A stretch of DNA of 64,000 bases from Streptomyces anulatus (GTDB taxonomy: Bacteria; Actinomycetota; Actinomycetes; Streptomycetales; Streptomycetaceae): positions 1-64,000 of the forward strand of contig NZ_JOEZ01000039.1 in assembly GCF_000721175.1 (NCBI RefSeq). Direction: 5' to 3'. The position numbers were made by a program, and so were the translations under genes. The notes beneath the pieces are model-generated. The model ran no database searches. It saw only the letters and a list, made by a program, of their open reading frames with translations, and had not been told where the DNA came from. Positions 1-8,312 of this stretch are shown here, piece by piece (position 1 is the first letter of the stretch; every line of letters starts with the position of its first letter).

Positions 1-95
1 GCGCCGACGCCACCAAGCAACAGCCCGCCGCAGCCACTACCGACAACGGTCAACTGACCAACTCACCGGATAGATCACGAAACCGCACTGGAGTA
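1..95. other. window edge, no gene assigned
   Basis: This stretch follows the stop of the first minus-strand gene. It could hold the last codons of a plus-strand gene that begins outside the window, but no frame can be chosen from so little sequence. Confidence 0.4.
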
Positions 96-515
96 CTAGG
101 CGCCCCAGGCCGTGCAGGAATTCAGCTTCTTCTCGCCTTCGAATACGGCTGCCTCGACGCCAACGAAGAATATGCCAGATGGGTTGATGGCGTACGACGT
201 GTACTTAATTGTTCCGTTGTTCGCCCCGTTGGTGTCCTTCTGCCACTTCCACCTCTTGATCGTGCCGCTGGCGTCCTTCGTGACGAGGCGCGCCCTTGCG
301 TGGTGGCCGTCAGCCTTGTCGTCGGAGAAGTACATGACGAAGTCGACTCGGTCGTCCGCGCCATCCCGGTTGGTGTTTACCTTGGCGGAGGCGCCAATAG
401 TGGCGCAGGAGGCGCTGAGGGGTACGGCTTGCGCGGAACCTGTCATCTGCAGAGTTACGCCCAGAGTGACCGCGGCGATTCCAGCGGCCTTGAAAGTTTT
501 CTTCCTGATGATCAT
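96..515 (-). CDS. small secreted protein of unknown function
   Basis: The 139-residue product begins with a Sec-type signal peptide: basic MIIRKK, a hydrophobic stretch to about residue 25, and a likely cut after AQA near residue 30. The mature part is about 110 residues with two cysteines (in SASCATI and LNSCTAW) that could form one disulfide. It is rich in Lys, Asp and Thr. I recognise no enzyme motif and assign no function. No good Shine-Dalgarno sequence precedes the ATG. Base composition is somewhat less GC-rich than the neighbours, which would suit a lineage-specific or acquired gene. Confidence 0.7.
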   Translation of the reverse strand: MIIRKKTFKAAGIAAVTLGVTLQMTGSAQAVPLSASCATIGASAKVNTNRDGADDRVDFVMYFSDDKADGHHARARLVTKDASGTIKRWKWQKDTNGANNGTIKYTSYAINPSGIFFVGVEAAVFEGEKKLNSCTAWGA

Positions 516-680
516 GGCGAGAGGTTATCACGCGAGAATCGATATTCTACGTGATACTCGACCTTGGCTGATTTGTGGTGCCCGAAACGCTTCGACATTT
601 TCGGCATCTGCTACTGATGATTCCCCGAGGTCGGAGACCTTCGTTTATGAGTGGGCACGATGTTGGTATTGTCTGGGCGG
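516..680. other. intergenic gap upstream of the secreted protein
   Basis: This gap is less GC-rich than its surroundings and should contain the promoter of the minus-strand secreted protein and the 3' end of the PfkB-kinase transcript. I see no strong hairpin or operator. Confidence 0.4.
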
Positions 681-1607
681 TCAGGGCGTCGGTGTGTGCG
701 GCTCCACCGTGACACGCGGCAGCAGCTCCGCGTAGGCCGCCGCGTCGAACTCGCCGGCCGTCGGGGCCAGCACGGTCGCCGTCGACAGGGCCACCGCGCG
801 GGCGAGGCGCTCCGGCCAGGCGAGGCCCTCGGCCAGGGCGGAGAGCAGTCCGGCCACCGCGGAGTCGCCGGCGCCGGTCGGGTTGCCGCGCACGGGTGCG
901 GGCGGGGCGGCCCGCCAGACGCCGTCCGGGGTGACGGCGAGCACGCCCTCCGGGCCGAGCGACGCGATCACGGCGTGGGCCCCGCGCCGGCGGGCGTCGC
1001 CCGCGGCGCGCAGCGGTTCGCGGGAGCCGGTCAGCTGGGCCAGCTCCTCCGCGTTCGGCTTGACCAGGTCGGGGCGGGCGGCGATGCCCCGGCGCAGCGG
1101 TTCGCCACTGGTGTCGAGGAGGACGGGCACGGTGGCGGCGCGGGCGATCCGGACCAGCTCCGCGTAGGCCCCGACATGGATGCCGGGCGGCAGGGAGCCG
1201 CAGAGCGCGACCGCGTCGGCCCCGGCGACCAGTTCCTCGTACGTCCGCAGGAAGGCGTTCCATTCGGCGGGGCTCACCTGGGGTCCGGGCTCGTTGAGCT
1301 GGGTGGTGTCGCCGGTCGAGCGGTCGGTGATCGCCAGGGTGCGGCGGGTGTTCCCGGCCACGGGCACGAGGGCGTCGCGCGGCGGGAGCGGGGCGAGGAG
1401 ATCGCGCAGGACGCCTCCGGTGGCCCCGCCGACGAAGCCGGTGACCACGCATCCGTGGCCCAGGGCGCCGAGGACGCGGGCGACGTTGAGGCCCTTGCCG
1501 CCGGGGCGTTCGGTGACCTCGCCGACCCGGTGGCTGCCGTGCGGGACGAGCGCGTCGACGGTGTACGTCACGTCGAGCGCGGTGTTCAGAGTGACGGTCA
1601 GGATCAC
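681..1607 (-). CDS. PfkB-family sugar (phospho)kinase, 1-phosphofructokinase-like
   Basis: The predicted 308-residue cytoplasmic kinase has the PfkB architecture: N-terminal VTLNTALD typical of 1-phosphofructokinase/tagatose-6-phosphate kinases, the substrate-binding PGGKGLNVARVL near residue 35, a Lys-Pro-Asn-Glu-Glu stretch near residue 185, and the C-terminal GNPTGAGDS signature, whose Asp is the catalytic base. I chose the GTG at 1607 because GGGAGGGA lies about 10 bases upstream; the longer open frame runs into nagA. It lies downstream of nagK-nagA on the same strand, which suggests a role in aminosugar or derived sugar-phosphate use. The true substrate cannot be read from sequence; fructose-1-phosphate and tagatose-6-phosphate are alternatives. 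Confidence 0.88.
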   Translation of the reverse strand: MILTVTLNTALDVTYTVDALVPHGSHRVGEVTERPGGKGLNVARVLGALGHGCVVTGFVGGATGGVLRDLLAPLPPRDALVPVAGNTRRTLAITDRSTGDTTQLNEPGPQVSPAEWNAFLRTYEELVAGADAVALCGSLPPGIHVGAYAELVRIARAATVPVLLDTSGEPLRRGIAARPDLVKPNAEELAQLTGSREPLRAAGDARRRGAHAVIASLGPEGVLAVTPDGVWRAAPPAPVRGNPTGAGDSAVAGLLSALAEGLAWPERLARAVALSTATVLAPTAGEFDAAAYAELLPRVTVEPHTPTP

Positions 1608-1670
1608 TTCTGCGGTCCCTCCCTCGGTGTGCGGCCCCAGTGGTGCGCGCGTCCGGGGACGCCACGCGAT

Positions 1671-1688
1671 TTTGATGATCATGTCAAA
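1671..1688. promoter_or_regulatory. possible operator upstream of the PfkB kinase
   Basis: TTTGA and TCAAA form 5-bp inverted arms separated by TGATCATG, about 64 bases upstream of the kinase GTG and in a locally AT-rich spot between nagA and the kinase. It could bind a regulator, but the arms are short and I know no matching consensus. Confidence 0.25.
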
Positions 1689-1765
1689 GCGGTGGCGGTC
1701 GGCCCAGTCCCGGGGGCCGGCCGCCATCTCTTCGTTACGTGCGTCGCGCGGCCCGCCGGCCGGCC

Positions 1766-2923
1766 TCAGGCCGTCTTCGGCTCGATGATCCACTCGCCCC
1801 GGCGCATGACGCCCTTGAGGACGAAGTCCTCGTCGAGGACCACCAGGTCGGCGTCCTTGCCCGGCTCGAGCGAGCCGACCCGGTCGTGGACGCCGAGCAG
1901 CCGGGCGGGGTTGGCGGAGATGGACCGGACGACGTCCTCGACGGGGATCCCGTCGAGGGTCACGGCCCGGCGGAACGCGGTGTCCAGGGTGAGCGTGGAG
2001 CCGGCGATCGAGCCGCCCTCCACCAGCCGTGCCACCCCGTCGGTGACCTCGACCGCGAGCGGGCCGAGCTGGTACTCCCCGTCGCCGAAGCCGGCGGCGT
2101 CCATCGCGTCGGTGATCAGCGCGACGCGGCCCGCGCCCTTGTGACGGTAGGCCAGCTCCAGGACGGCCGGGTGCAGATGCGTGCCGTCGTTGATCAGCTC
2201 GACGGTGATCCGGTCGTCCTCCAGGAGGGCGGCGATCGGGCCGGGCTCGCGGTGGGCGAGCGGCGGCATCGCGTTGAACAGGTGCGTGGCGACGGTCGCG
2301 CCCGCGTCGATCGCCTCGACGGTCTGCTCGTACGTCGCGTCCGTGTGGCCGATCGCGGCGATGACCCCGTGCTCGGCGAGCAGCCGTACGGAGTCGATGC
2401 CGCCGGGCAGCTCGGTGGCGAGGGTGAACATCCGGGCGGCGCCGCGCGCCGCGTCCAGCAGCTTGCGGACCTCGGCCGGGTCCGGGTCGCGCAGCAGCTC
2501 CTCGCTGTGGGCGCCCTTGCGGCACGGCGAGATGAAGGGGCCCTCGAAGTGGATCCCGGCCAGGTCGCCCTGCTCGACCAGCTCGGACAGGACGCCCGCG
2601 CGCCGGGCGAGGAAGTCCATCTCGCCGGTGACCGTGGAGGCGACCATCGTGGTGGTGCCGTGCTCGCGGTGCGTACGGATGCCGGTGAGGACCTCCTCCA
2701 CGGTGCCGGAGGTGAAGGAGGCCCCGCCGCCGCCGTGGCTGTGCATGTCCACGAAGCCGGGGACCACCCAGTGGCCCGCGAGGTCGATGGTCCGGGCGCC
2801 CTCCGGTGCGGAACCGGAGATCCGGGTGCCCTCGACGGTCACCCGGCCGTCCTCGACGGTGCCGGTGGGGAGCACCACCCGGGCGCCGGCGAGAACGGTG
2901 CTGTCTGCTGCGCGTCCGGCCAT
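1766..2923 (-). CDS. nagA: N-acetylglucosamine-6-phosphate deacetylase
   Basis: NagA removes acetate from N-acetylglucosamine-6-phosphate to give glucosamine-6-phosphate in the cytoplasm. The 385-residue protein has the amidohydrolase fold markers: DMHSHGGGG near residue 60, HFEGPF with the metal-binding Glu, ATHLFNAM with metal His, and LITDAMDAAG with the catalytic Asp. I placed the start at the ATG at 2923, which overlaps the nagK stop as TGATG; upstream in-frame codons lie inside nagK. This overlap implies translational coupling with nagK. The pair matches the nagKA operon of Streptomyces, known to be controlled by the GntR-family regulator DasR. Confidence 0.95.
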   Translation of the reverse strand: MAGRAADSTVLAGARVVLPTGTVEDGRVTVEGTRISGSAPEGARTIDLAGHWVVPGFVDMHSHGGGGASFTSGTVEEVLTGIRTHREHGTTTMVASTVTGEMDFLARRAGVLSELVEQGDLAGIHFEGPFISPCRKGAHSEELLRDPDPAEVRKLLDAARGAARMFTLATELPGGIDSVRLLAEHGVIAAIGHTDATYEQTVEAIDAGATVATHLFNAMPPLAHREPGPIAALLEDDRITVELINDGTHLHPAVLELAYRHKGAGRVALITDAMDAAGFGDGEYQLGPLAVEVTDGVARLVEGGSIAGSTLTLDTAFRRAVTLDGIPVEDVVRSISANPARLLGVHDRVGSLEPGKDADLVVLDEDFVLKGVMRRGEWIIEPKTA

Positions 2924-3852
2924 CAGGCGGAAACCTCCGTGGAGAGTAGATCCCAGGCGAGCAGCCCCGCGCCCAGGCATCCGGCGGTGTCCCCGAGGGC
3001 CGCCGGGACGATGTGGGGCAGCTTCTGGAACGTGACGCGTTCCTCGACGGCCGCACGCAGTGGTGTGAACAAGGTTTCCCCGGCTTCGGCGAGACCGCCA
3101 CCGATGATGAGCGTGCCGGGGTCGAGGAGGGTGAGCGCGGTGACGAGGCCGGCGGCGAGCGCGTCGATCGCGTCCTGCCAGACCCGGACCGCCGCCGGGT
3201 CGCCCGACTCGACGGCCTTCGCGCAGTCCGCGGCGTCCGCCCCGGGGTCCCCGGAGGCGGCGGCCCAGGCCCGGGTCACCGCGGCGGCGGACGCCAGCGT
3301 CTCCAGACAGCCGCGCTGGCCGCAGCTGCAGCCGGGGCCGTCCGGGCGGACCACGATGTGGCCGATCTCGCCCGCGTCCCCGTGGGCGCCCGCCTCGATC
3401 GCGCCCGCGATGCCGATGGCCCCGGCGATCCCGGTGCCCAGCGGGACGAACAGGAAGCGGTCCGTGCCGCGCCCGGCCCCGATCCGGCCTTCGGCGAGCC
3501 CGCCGGTGCGGACGTCGTGGCCGAGGGCGACGGGGACGCCGAGGCGTGTCCCCAGCAGGGCGCGCAGCGGTACGTCGCGCCAGCCCAGGTTCGCGGCGTA
3601 CACCGCGATGCCCTTCTCGGCGTCGACGATGCCGGGCACGGCGACCCCGGCGGCGACGGCGCTCTCGCCGAGGTGCTCCTCGCCGTGGGCGCGCAGTTCT
3701 GCCGCGAACGCGAGGATCGACTCGACGACCGCGTCGGCGCCGCGCTCCCGGCCGGTGGCCCGCCGCGCCTCGTGGAGGAGGGTGCCGTCGGTCCCGACCA
3801 GTGCGGCCTTCATTCCGGTGCCGCCCACATCGAGGGCGATGACATGTCTCAC
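2923..3852 (-). CDS. nagK: ROK-family kinase, probable N-acetylglucosamine kinase
   Basis: The 309-residue protein begins with the phosphate-binding ALDVGGTGMKAAL and carries the ROK zinc motif CSCGQRGCLET near residue 178 plus GHDVRTGGLAEGRIGAG in the sugar-binding region. ROK kinases phosphorylate hexoses with ATP. Its coupling to nagA (TGATG) and the DasR-like box 29 bases upstream of its ATG make N-acetylglucosamine the likely substrate, giving N-acetylglucosamine-6-phosphate for NagA. Glucokinase activity is the alternative that sequence alone cannot exclude. Confidence 0.88.
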   Translation of the reverse strand: MRHVIALDVGGTGMKAALVGTDGTLLHEARRATGRERGADAVVESILAFAAELRAHGEEHLGESAVAAGVAVPGIVDAEKGIAVYAANLGWRDVPLRALLGTRLGVPVALGHDVRTGGLAEGRIGAGRGTDRFLFVPLGTGIAGAIGIAGAIEAGAHGDAGEIGHIVVRPDGPGCSCGQRGCLETLASAAAVTRAWAAASGDPGADAADCAKAVESGDPAAVRVWQDAIDALAAGLVTALTLLDPGTLIIGGGLAEAGETLFTPLRAAVEERVTFQKLPHIVPAALGDTAGCLGAGLLAWDLLSTEVSA

Positions 3853-3880
3853 GGGAGACAGTTTCGCCCGCCGACCCCCA

Positions 3881-3896
3881 ATAGGTCTAGTCCACT
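3881..3896. promoter_or_regulatory. DasR-responsive element (dre) upstream of nagK
   Basis: ATAGGTCTAGTCCACT matches 13 of 16 positions of the dre consensus AGTGGTCTAGACCACT, including the GGTCTAG core. It lies 29 bases from the nagK ATG, where a repressor would block transcription. DasR releases dre sites on binding glucosamine-6-phosphate, a product of the NagK-NagA steps. Confidence 0.75.
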
Positions 3897-4001
3897 AGCG
3901 CGGTTTGTTGCGCACCCATACAAAATGATGAACGAGTGAAGGCGGGTCTTTATCTGCCGGAAAGTCGCTGATGGGAAGTCCAGATCGGGGGAATCCGGCC
4001 C

Positions 4002-4017
4002 AAAGGTCTGGACCAAG
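4002..4017. promoter_or_regulatory. second DasR-like site in the divergent region
   Basis: AAAGGTCTGGACCAAG keeps the symmetric GGTCT..ACC core of the dre consensus (11 of 16 positions). It lies between the divergent nagK and sugar-binding lipoprotein genes, about 240 bases upstream of the latter. Confidence 0.5.
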
Positions 4018-4101
4018 ATACGGTTCGAGGCCTCCGACTGCCAGTACCGGCAAGCCAGTTGTGGCCTCCAGGGCCCGTATACGTTGCCGAAGCGATACGC
4101 C

Positions 4102-4117
4102 GGTGGTGTAGACCTTC
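4102..4117. promoter_or_regulatory. weak third DasR-like site
   Basis: GGTGGTGTAGACCTTC matches 11 of 16 dre positions, with one mismatch in the GGTCT half. It is about 130 bases upstream of the lipoprotein start, near where its promoter is expected. Confidence 0.3.
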
Positions 4118-4244
4118 GCGTCGGCAATGGGGGAAAATCGCAGTTCATCCGGACGGTGTCCAGGACAGGGCGGCACAGCCGCGGCCGAGCAGAGGCCGCC
4201 GGCCGACGCCGTGCGCGCCGTCCGTGAGCAGGCGATCGACGAGG

Positions 4245-5522
4245 ATGGGCGAGGCTGTGCAGCGGCGCTTTTTGGGTCTGACCGCGGTGGTGGCCGCGCT
4301 GGGAATGACGGCAACGTTGTCCGGTTGCGGAGGTGACACCGGCTCGGGCGAAGTCACGCTCAAGCTGGTGGCCGCCGACTACGGCACCGGCCCGGAGAAC
4401 AGCTCCGAGAAGTACTGGAGCGGGGTCGCTTCGGGCTTCGAGAAGGAGCACCCCGGCATCAAGGTCGACGTCACCGTCCTCTCCTGGAAGGACGTCGACC
4501 GTGAGGTCGCCGCGATGGTCAAGGCCGGCAACGCCCCGGACATCGCCCAGATCGGCGCGTACGCGGACTACGCCAAGCAGGGCAAGCTCTACACCGCCGA
4601 CGAGACGCTCGCGATCCGCACCGCGGCGAACTTCCTCCCGTCGCTCACCGACGCGGGCAAGGTCAACGGCACCCTGTACGGGCTGCCCTTCGTCGCCAGC
4701 ACCCGGCTGCTCTTCTACAACCAGAAGCTCTTCGACCAGGCGGGCCTGGACGCCCCCGAGACCTGGGACGACATCCGGAACGACGCCACCGCGCTCAAGG
4801 CGAAGGGCGTCGACTACCCCTTCGCCCTGCCGCTCGGCCAGGAGGAGGCCCAGGCCGAGACCATGATGTGGCTGCTCAGCGGTGGCGGCGGCTACACGGA
4901 CGACGTCGGGGCGTACGACATCGACTCGGCCGAGAACGTCGCCACGTTCCGCTGGCTGCGGGACAACCTCGTCGGCAAGGGCCTCACCGGCCCGGTCGAG
5001 CCCGGCAAGCTGGACCGGGCGAAGGCGTTCGAGGCGTTCGCCGCGGGCAAGGTCGGCATGCTCAACGGTCACCCCACCCTGATGGACGAGGCCGAGGCCG
5101 AGGGCGTCAAGGTCGGCATGGTGCCGCTGCCCGGCTTCGACGGCCCGACCAAGGGCTCCATGGGCGTCGCCGACTGGATGATGGGATTCAAGGAGAACGG
5201 CCACCGTCAGGAGATCGGCAAGTTCTTCGACTACGCCTACACCGACGAGAACGTGCTGGAGTTCGCCGAGGAGTACGCCCTGCTCCCGGTGACCGGCAGC
5301 GCGTCCGCCGCGATGGAGACCGACAAGAAGCACAAGAAGCTGCACGAGTTCCTGGCCGCGCTGCCCAACTCGACCCTGCCCCCGTTCGGCAAGACGTCCT
5401 GGGCCACGGTCAGCGACGCGATCAAGAAGAACATCGGCAGCGCGGTCGCGCCGGGCAGCAACCCCGAGAGCATCCTCGGAGGGATAGCCGCCGAGGCGAC
5501 CCAGGCGGAGGCCGCCGAGTAG
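4245..5522 (+). CDS. extracellular sugar-binding lipoprotein of an ABC transporter
   Basis: The 425-residue product has a lipoprotein signal peptide with lipobox LSGC about 25 residues in, then a solute-binding fold of the MalE/UgpB type (bacterial extracellular family 1): LKLVAADYGTG, EKEHPGIKVDVTVLSW, GLPFVASTRLLFYNQKLF and GSMGVADWMMGF. It should be anchored outside the membrane and deliver a sugar to an ABC permease. No permease or ATPase gene is adjacent, so it must use a transporter encoded elsewhere. It is divergent from nagK across DasR-like sites, which suggests an aminosugar, chito-oligosaccharide or related ligand. The GTG at 4257 (VQRRFLG) is an equally good start. Confidence 0.87.
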   Translation: MGEAVQRRFLGLTAVVAALGMTATLSGCGGDTGSGEVTLKLVAADYGTGPENSSEKYWSGVASGFEKEHPGIKVDVTVLSWKDVDREVAAMVKAGNAPDIAQIGAYADYAKQGKLYTADETLAIRTAANFLPSLTDAGKVNGTLYGLPFVASTRLLFYNQKLFDQAGLDAPETWDDIRNDATALKAKGVDYPFALPLGQEEAQAETMMWLLSGGGGYTDDVGAYDIDSAENVATFRWLRDNLVGKGLTGPVEPGKLDRAKAFEAFAAGKVGMLNGHPTLMDEAEAEGVKVGMVPLPGFDGPTKGSMGVADWMMGFKENGHRQEIGKFFDYAYTDENVLEFAEEYALLPVTGSASAAMETDKKHKKLHEFLAALPNSTLPPFGKTSWATVSDAIKKNIGSAVAPGSNPESILGGIAAEATQAEAAE

Positions 5523-5573
5523 CTGCCGCGGGCCGCGGATGCGGTGTCGGGGGTGGGCATTAGGTTGGTTGAT

Positions 5574-5894
5574 ATGACCGCCCCCGACCCGTCCGCCCCC
5601 GACCCGTCCGCCCCCGACCCCGCCGCCCCGGTCGCCGCCGACGAACCCGCCCCGGCCCCCGTGCCGTCCCCCGGGCTGTCCGTGAGGGACCGGGCACTGC
5701 TGACCCTGGAGCGGCGGTCCTGGGCGGGGCCCGGAGCGAAGGAACGGGCGATCCGCGAGGAGCTCGGCATCTCGCCGGTCCGCTACTACCAGTTGCTGAA
5801 CGCGCTGATCGAGGACGAGCGGGCGCTGCGCGAGGACCCGGTCACGGTGAACCGGCTGCGGCGCGTGCGCGACGCGAAGCGCGGCCGGCGCTGA
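5574..5894 (+). CDS. DUF3263 family protein
   Basis: A 106-residue cytoplasmic protein. The first 40 residues are low-complexity Ala/Pro/Asp with a repeated PDPSA unit. The conserved part from about residue 42 (LSVRDRALLTLERRSW, GAKERAIREELGISPVRYYQLLNALI) is the DUF3263 domain, which looks like a small helix-turn-helix. Its function is unknown in the family; DNA binding is only an inference. The ATG at 5574 follows the lipoprotein stop by about 50 bases, so the two may be cotranscribed. Confidence 0.82.
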   Translation: MTAPDPSAPDPSAPDPAAPVAADEPAPAPVPSPGLSVRDRALLTLERRSWAGPGAKERAIREELGISPVRYYQLLNALIEDERALREDPVTVNRLRRVRDAKRGRR

Positions 5895-5957
5895 GCGCAG
5901 CCTGCCGGGAACCCCGCCCCCGGGCCCCCGCTCCTCGGTCGCCGGAGGGGCTCGAAG

Positions 5958-6638
5958 CTACCGGGCGCAGCTGATCACCAGGTCCACCGCCCGGTCCAGG
6001 CAGCCCCGTTCGTGGTCGGTCAGACGGGGGTTCGCCCGCTGGCGGGTGCGGGCCAGGGCCAGATCGGCGGCCGACACCCCGCCGTCGTCGGAGAGTTCCG
6101 TGAGCAGCGCCGCCAGCAGCGGCCGCACGTCCGCCCCGGCCGGGGACGCCGGGTCGAGCGCGATCCGGGCCAGGGCCAGCGCCGACATCGCCCGGTCGAG
6201 GCCGGGCGGCCCCTCCGTCGCGGTGGACCAGTCGATCACCACCGCGCCGCCCTGCGTCAGGATCACGTTCTCCGGACGCAGGTCCAGGTGGAGCACGCAG
6301 TCCTCCGGGTTCGCCGAGACCCGGGGCGGTATGGCGTGGAGCTCGCGCAGCAGACCGGCGAGGAGCGCGCCCGCCTCGGCCGCCCCCAGCCGCCCCGCGG
6401 GCAGGGCCTCGGCCAGGGTCGGGCCGGACAGCCGCTGGAGCACCAGGTCCGTGGGGCGGGCCCCCTCGGCGGGCGGACCGATGCGCGGCACCGGGAACCC
6501 GAAGGCGCCGACGTACGACATCACGGCCAGCTCCCGCGTGGTGTCGGCGCGGTCCCGGTAACGGCGAAGGACCCAGGAGCCGTCGAGCGCGTACACGTCG
6601 GCGGTGCGTCCCGAGCCCAGAAGTTGCCCTGTGTGCAT
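5958..6638 (-). CDS. aminoglycoside-phosphotransferase-like (APH) protein
   Basis: The 226-residue protein has the APH/choline-kinase fold: an N-terminal nucleotide loop LGSGRTADVYAL with VLRRYRD, the catalytic CVLHLDLRPENVIL (an HxDxxxxN variant, HLDLRPEN) near residue 120, and the metal Asp in AVVIDWSTA. I took the ATG at 6638 because homologous sequence begins at MHTGQLLGSG; the upstream extension looks like leader translation. Such proteins phosphorylate small molecules such as aminoglycosides, choline or sugars. The substrate here is unknown, and nothing nearby points to an antibiotic cluster. Confidence 0.8.
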   Translation of the reverse strand: MHTGQLLGSGRTADVYALDGSWVLRRYRDRADTTRELAVMSYVGAFGFPVPRIGPPAEGARPTDLVLQRLSGPTLAEALPAGRLGAAEAGALLAGLLRELHAIPPRVSANPEDCVLHLDLRPENVILTQGGAVVIDWSTATEGPPGLDRAMSALALARIALDPASPAGADVRPLLAALLTELSDDGGVSAADLALARTRQRANPRLTDHERGCLDRAVDLVISCAR

Positions 6639-6823
6639 GAGGGCGAACCTACCCGGGCCCCCCGCCGAAAGGGAGACGGCTTCCGGCTTCGCCCCATAAC
6701 GCGGAGGGAGGGGGCGAACGGGATCTCCTGCGCGGGGTGTCACCGCCGCTACGGTTTCGGCAATTCCCTGGTCCGGACCAACCCCCGCCGGATCCGGACA
6801 TCCCCTGAACCAAGGAGAGTTAC

Positions 6824-8191
6824 GTGGAGAGAACCACGCTCCGCAGACGCGCCCTCGTCGCCGGCACCGCCACGGTGGCCGTGGGTGCGCTCGCCCTCGC
6901 CGGGCTCACCGGCGTGGCGTCCGCCGGCCCCGCGGGCACCACCGCCCCACCGGTCTCCGCCGACAGCCTGTCACCCGGACTGCTGGCCGCCATGGAGCGC
7001 GACCTCGGCCTGGAGGCGGACGACGCCCGCAGCCGGATAGCCAACGAGTACCGTGCCGCCGCCGTCGCCGCCGGGCTGGAGAAGTCCCTCGGCGCCAGCT
7101 TCGCCGGAGCCCGGGTCAGCGGTGCGAAGGCGGTCCTGACCGTCGCCACCACCGACGCCTCCCAGACCGCCCGGATCACCGGGGCCGGGGCGAAGGCCGA
7201 GGTCGTCGGCCACAGCCTGGACCGGCTCGAAGGGGTCACGGAGGCCCTCGACAAGGCCGCGCTGCGCAGAACGCCGAAGGACGTGCCCGTCTGGTACGTC
7301 GACGTCGAGGCCAACCGGGTCGTCGTGAACGCCGCGAGCACCACGGCCGGACAGGCGTTCGTCAAGGCGGCCGGGGTCGACAGCGGGCTCGTCACCGTCG
7401 CCCGGTCCGCCGAGCGGCCCCGCGCCCTCGCGGACCTGCGGGGCGGCGACGCGTACTACATGAACGGCTCCGGCCGCTGCTCCATCGGCTTCTCCGTCAA
7501 GCGCGGCACCCAGAACGGCTTCGCCACGGCGGGCCACTGCGGACGGGTCGGCACGACGACCACCGGCGTCAACCAGCAGGCCCAGGGCACCTTCCAGGGC
7601 TCGACCTTCCCCGGCCGCGACTACGCCTGGGTCGCCACCAACGCCAACTGGACGCCGCGTCCGCTGGTGAACGGCTACGGGCGGGGCGACGTCACCGTCG
7701 CCGGCTCCACCTCGGCCGTCGTCGGCGCCTCGGTCTGCCGCTCCGGCTCCACCACGGGCTGGCACTGCGGCACCATCCAGCAGCTCAACACCAGCGTCAC
7801 CTACCCGGAGGGCACCATCTCCGGCGTGACCCGCACCAGCGTCTGCGCCGAACCGGGCGACTCCGGCGGCTCGTACATCTCCGGCAACCAGGCGCAGGGC
7901 GTCACCTCTGGCGGCTCGGGCAACTGCTCGTCCGGCGGTACGACGTACTTCCAGCCGCTCAACCCGCTGCTCCAGGCGTACGGGCTGACCCTGGTCACCA
8001 GTGGCGGGCCGACGGACCCGCCCACCGACCCGCCCACCGACCCGCCGGGCGGCACCTGGGCGGCCGGCACGACCTACGCCGCCGGAGCCACGGTGACGTA
8101 CGGCGGAGCGACCTACCGCTGCCTCCAGGGACACACGGCCCAGGCCGGCTGGACCCCCGCGGCCGTCCCGGCGCTCTGGCAGCGGATCTGA
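6824..8191 (+). CDS. secreted streptogrisin-type serine protease with C-terminal CBM5/12
   Basis: The 455-residue preproprotein has a signal peptide (about 1-34, cut near ASAGP), an alpha-lytic-type prodomain (about 45-195) and a chymotrypsin-fold protease. The triad is visible: His238 in ATAGHCG, Asp266 in GRDYAW and Ser347 in GDSGGS. A linker with three PTDPP repeats follows, then a C-terminal module of about 48 residues with aromatic WAAGTTYAAG...YGGATYRCLQGHT...W, the pattern of chitin/cellulose-binding CBM5/12. This is the domain order of S. griseus streptogrisin C. AAGGAGAG lies just upstream of the GTG start. It probably degrades protein bound to chitin or plant material. The next gene carries a sister CBM. 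Confidence 0.93.
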   Translation: MERTTLRRRALVAGTATVAVGALALAGLTGVASAGPAGTTAPPVSADSLSPGLLAAMERDLGLEADDARSRIANEYRAAAVAAGLEKSLGASFAGARVSGAKAVLTVATTDASQTARITGAGAKAEVVGHSLDRLEGVTEALDKAALRRTPKDVPVWYVDVEANRVVVNAASTTAGQAFVKAAGVDSGLVTVARSAERPRALADLRGGDAYYMNGSGRCSIGFSVKRGTQNGFATAGHCGRVGTTTTGVNQQAQGTFQGSTFPGRDYAWVATNANWTPRPLVNGYGRGDVTVAGSTSAVVGASVCRSGSTTGWHCGTIQQLNTSVTYPEGTISGVTRTSVCAEPGDSGGSYISGNQAQGVTSGGSGNCSSGGTTYFQPLNPLLQAYGLTLVTSGGPTDPPTDPPTDPPGGTWAAGTTYAAGATVTYGGATYRCLQGHTAQAGWTPAAVPALWQRI

Positions 8192-8202
8192 CCGCCCCGG
8201 CC

Positions 8203-8233
8203 CGTACGGGTGTCACCACCCGGCACCCGTACG
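8203..8233 (+). terminator. hairpin after the protease gene
   Basis: CGTACGGGTG (8203-8212) and CACCCGTACG (8224-8233) form a perfect 10-bp stem 12 bases after the protease stop. No T-run follows, as is common in Streptomyces. Confidence 0.55.
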
Positions 8234-8312
8234 TCCGCCGCGGCCGGCCCGGCGTCACCGAACCTCCTGAACCTCTCCGCCTCCCCGCACCGAGGACTCC
8301 GAGGAAACCGTC

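Noticed and set aside
1739..3898. Plus-strand open frame of 719 codons across nagA and nagK
   Set aside because: Antisense to two well-supported enzymes and without any domain; a GC shadow.
3895..4314. Minus-strand frame in the nagK/lipoprotein gap with a partly protein-like C-terminus
   Set aside because: It covers the DasR-like sites and promoter region and has no known homology; probably chance.
7990..8050. PTDPP repeats as a possible VNTR or CRISPR-like array
   Set aside because: They encode a normal proline-rich linker between the protease and its binding module, with three short copies only.
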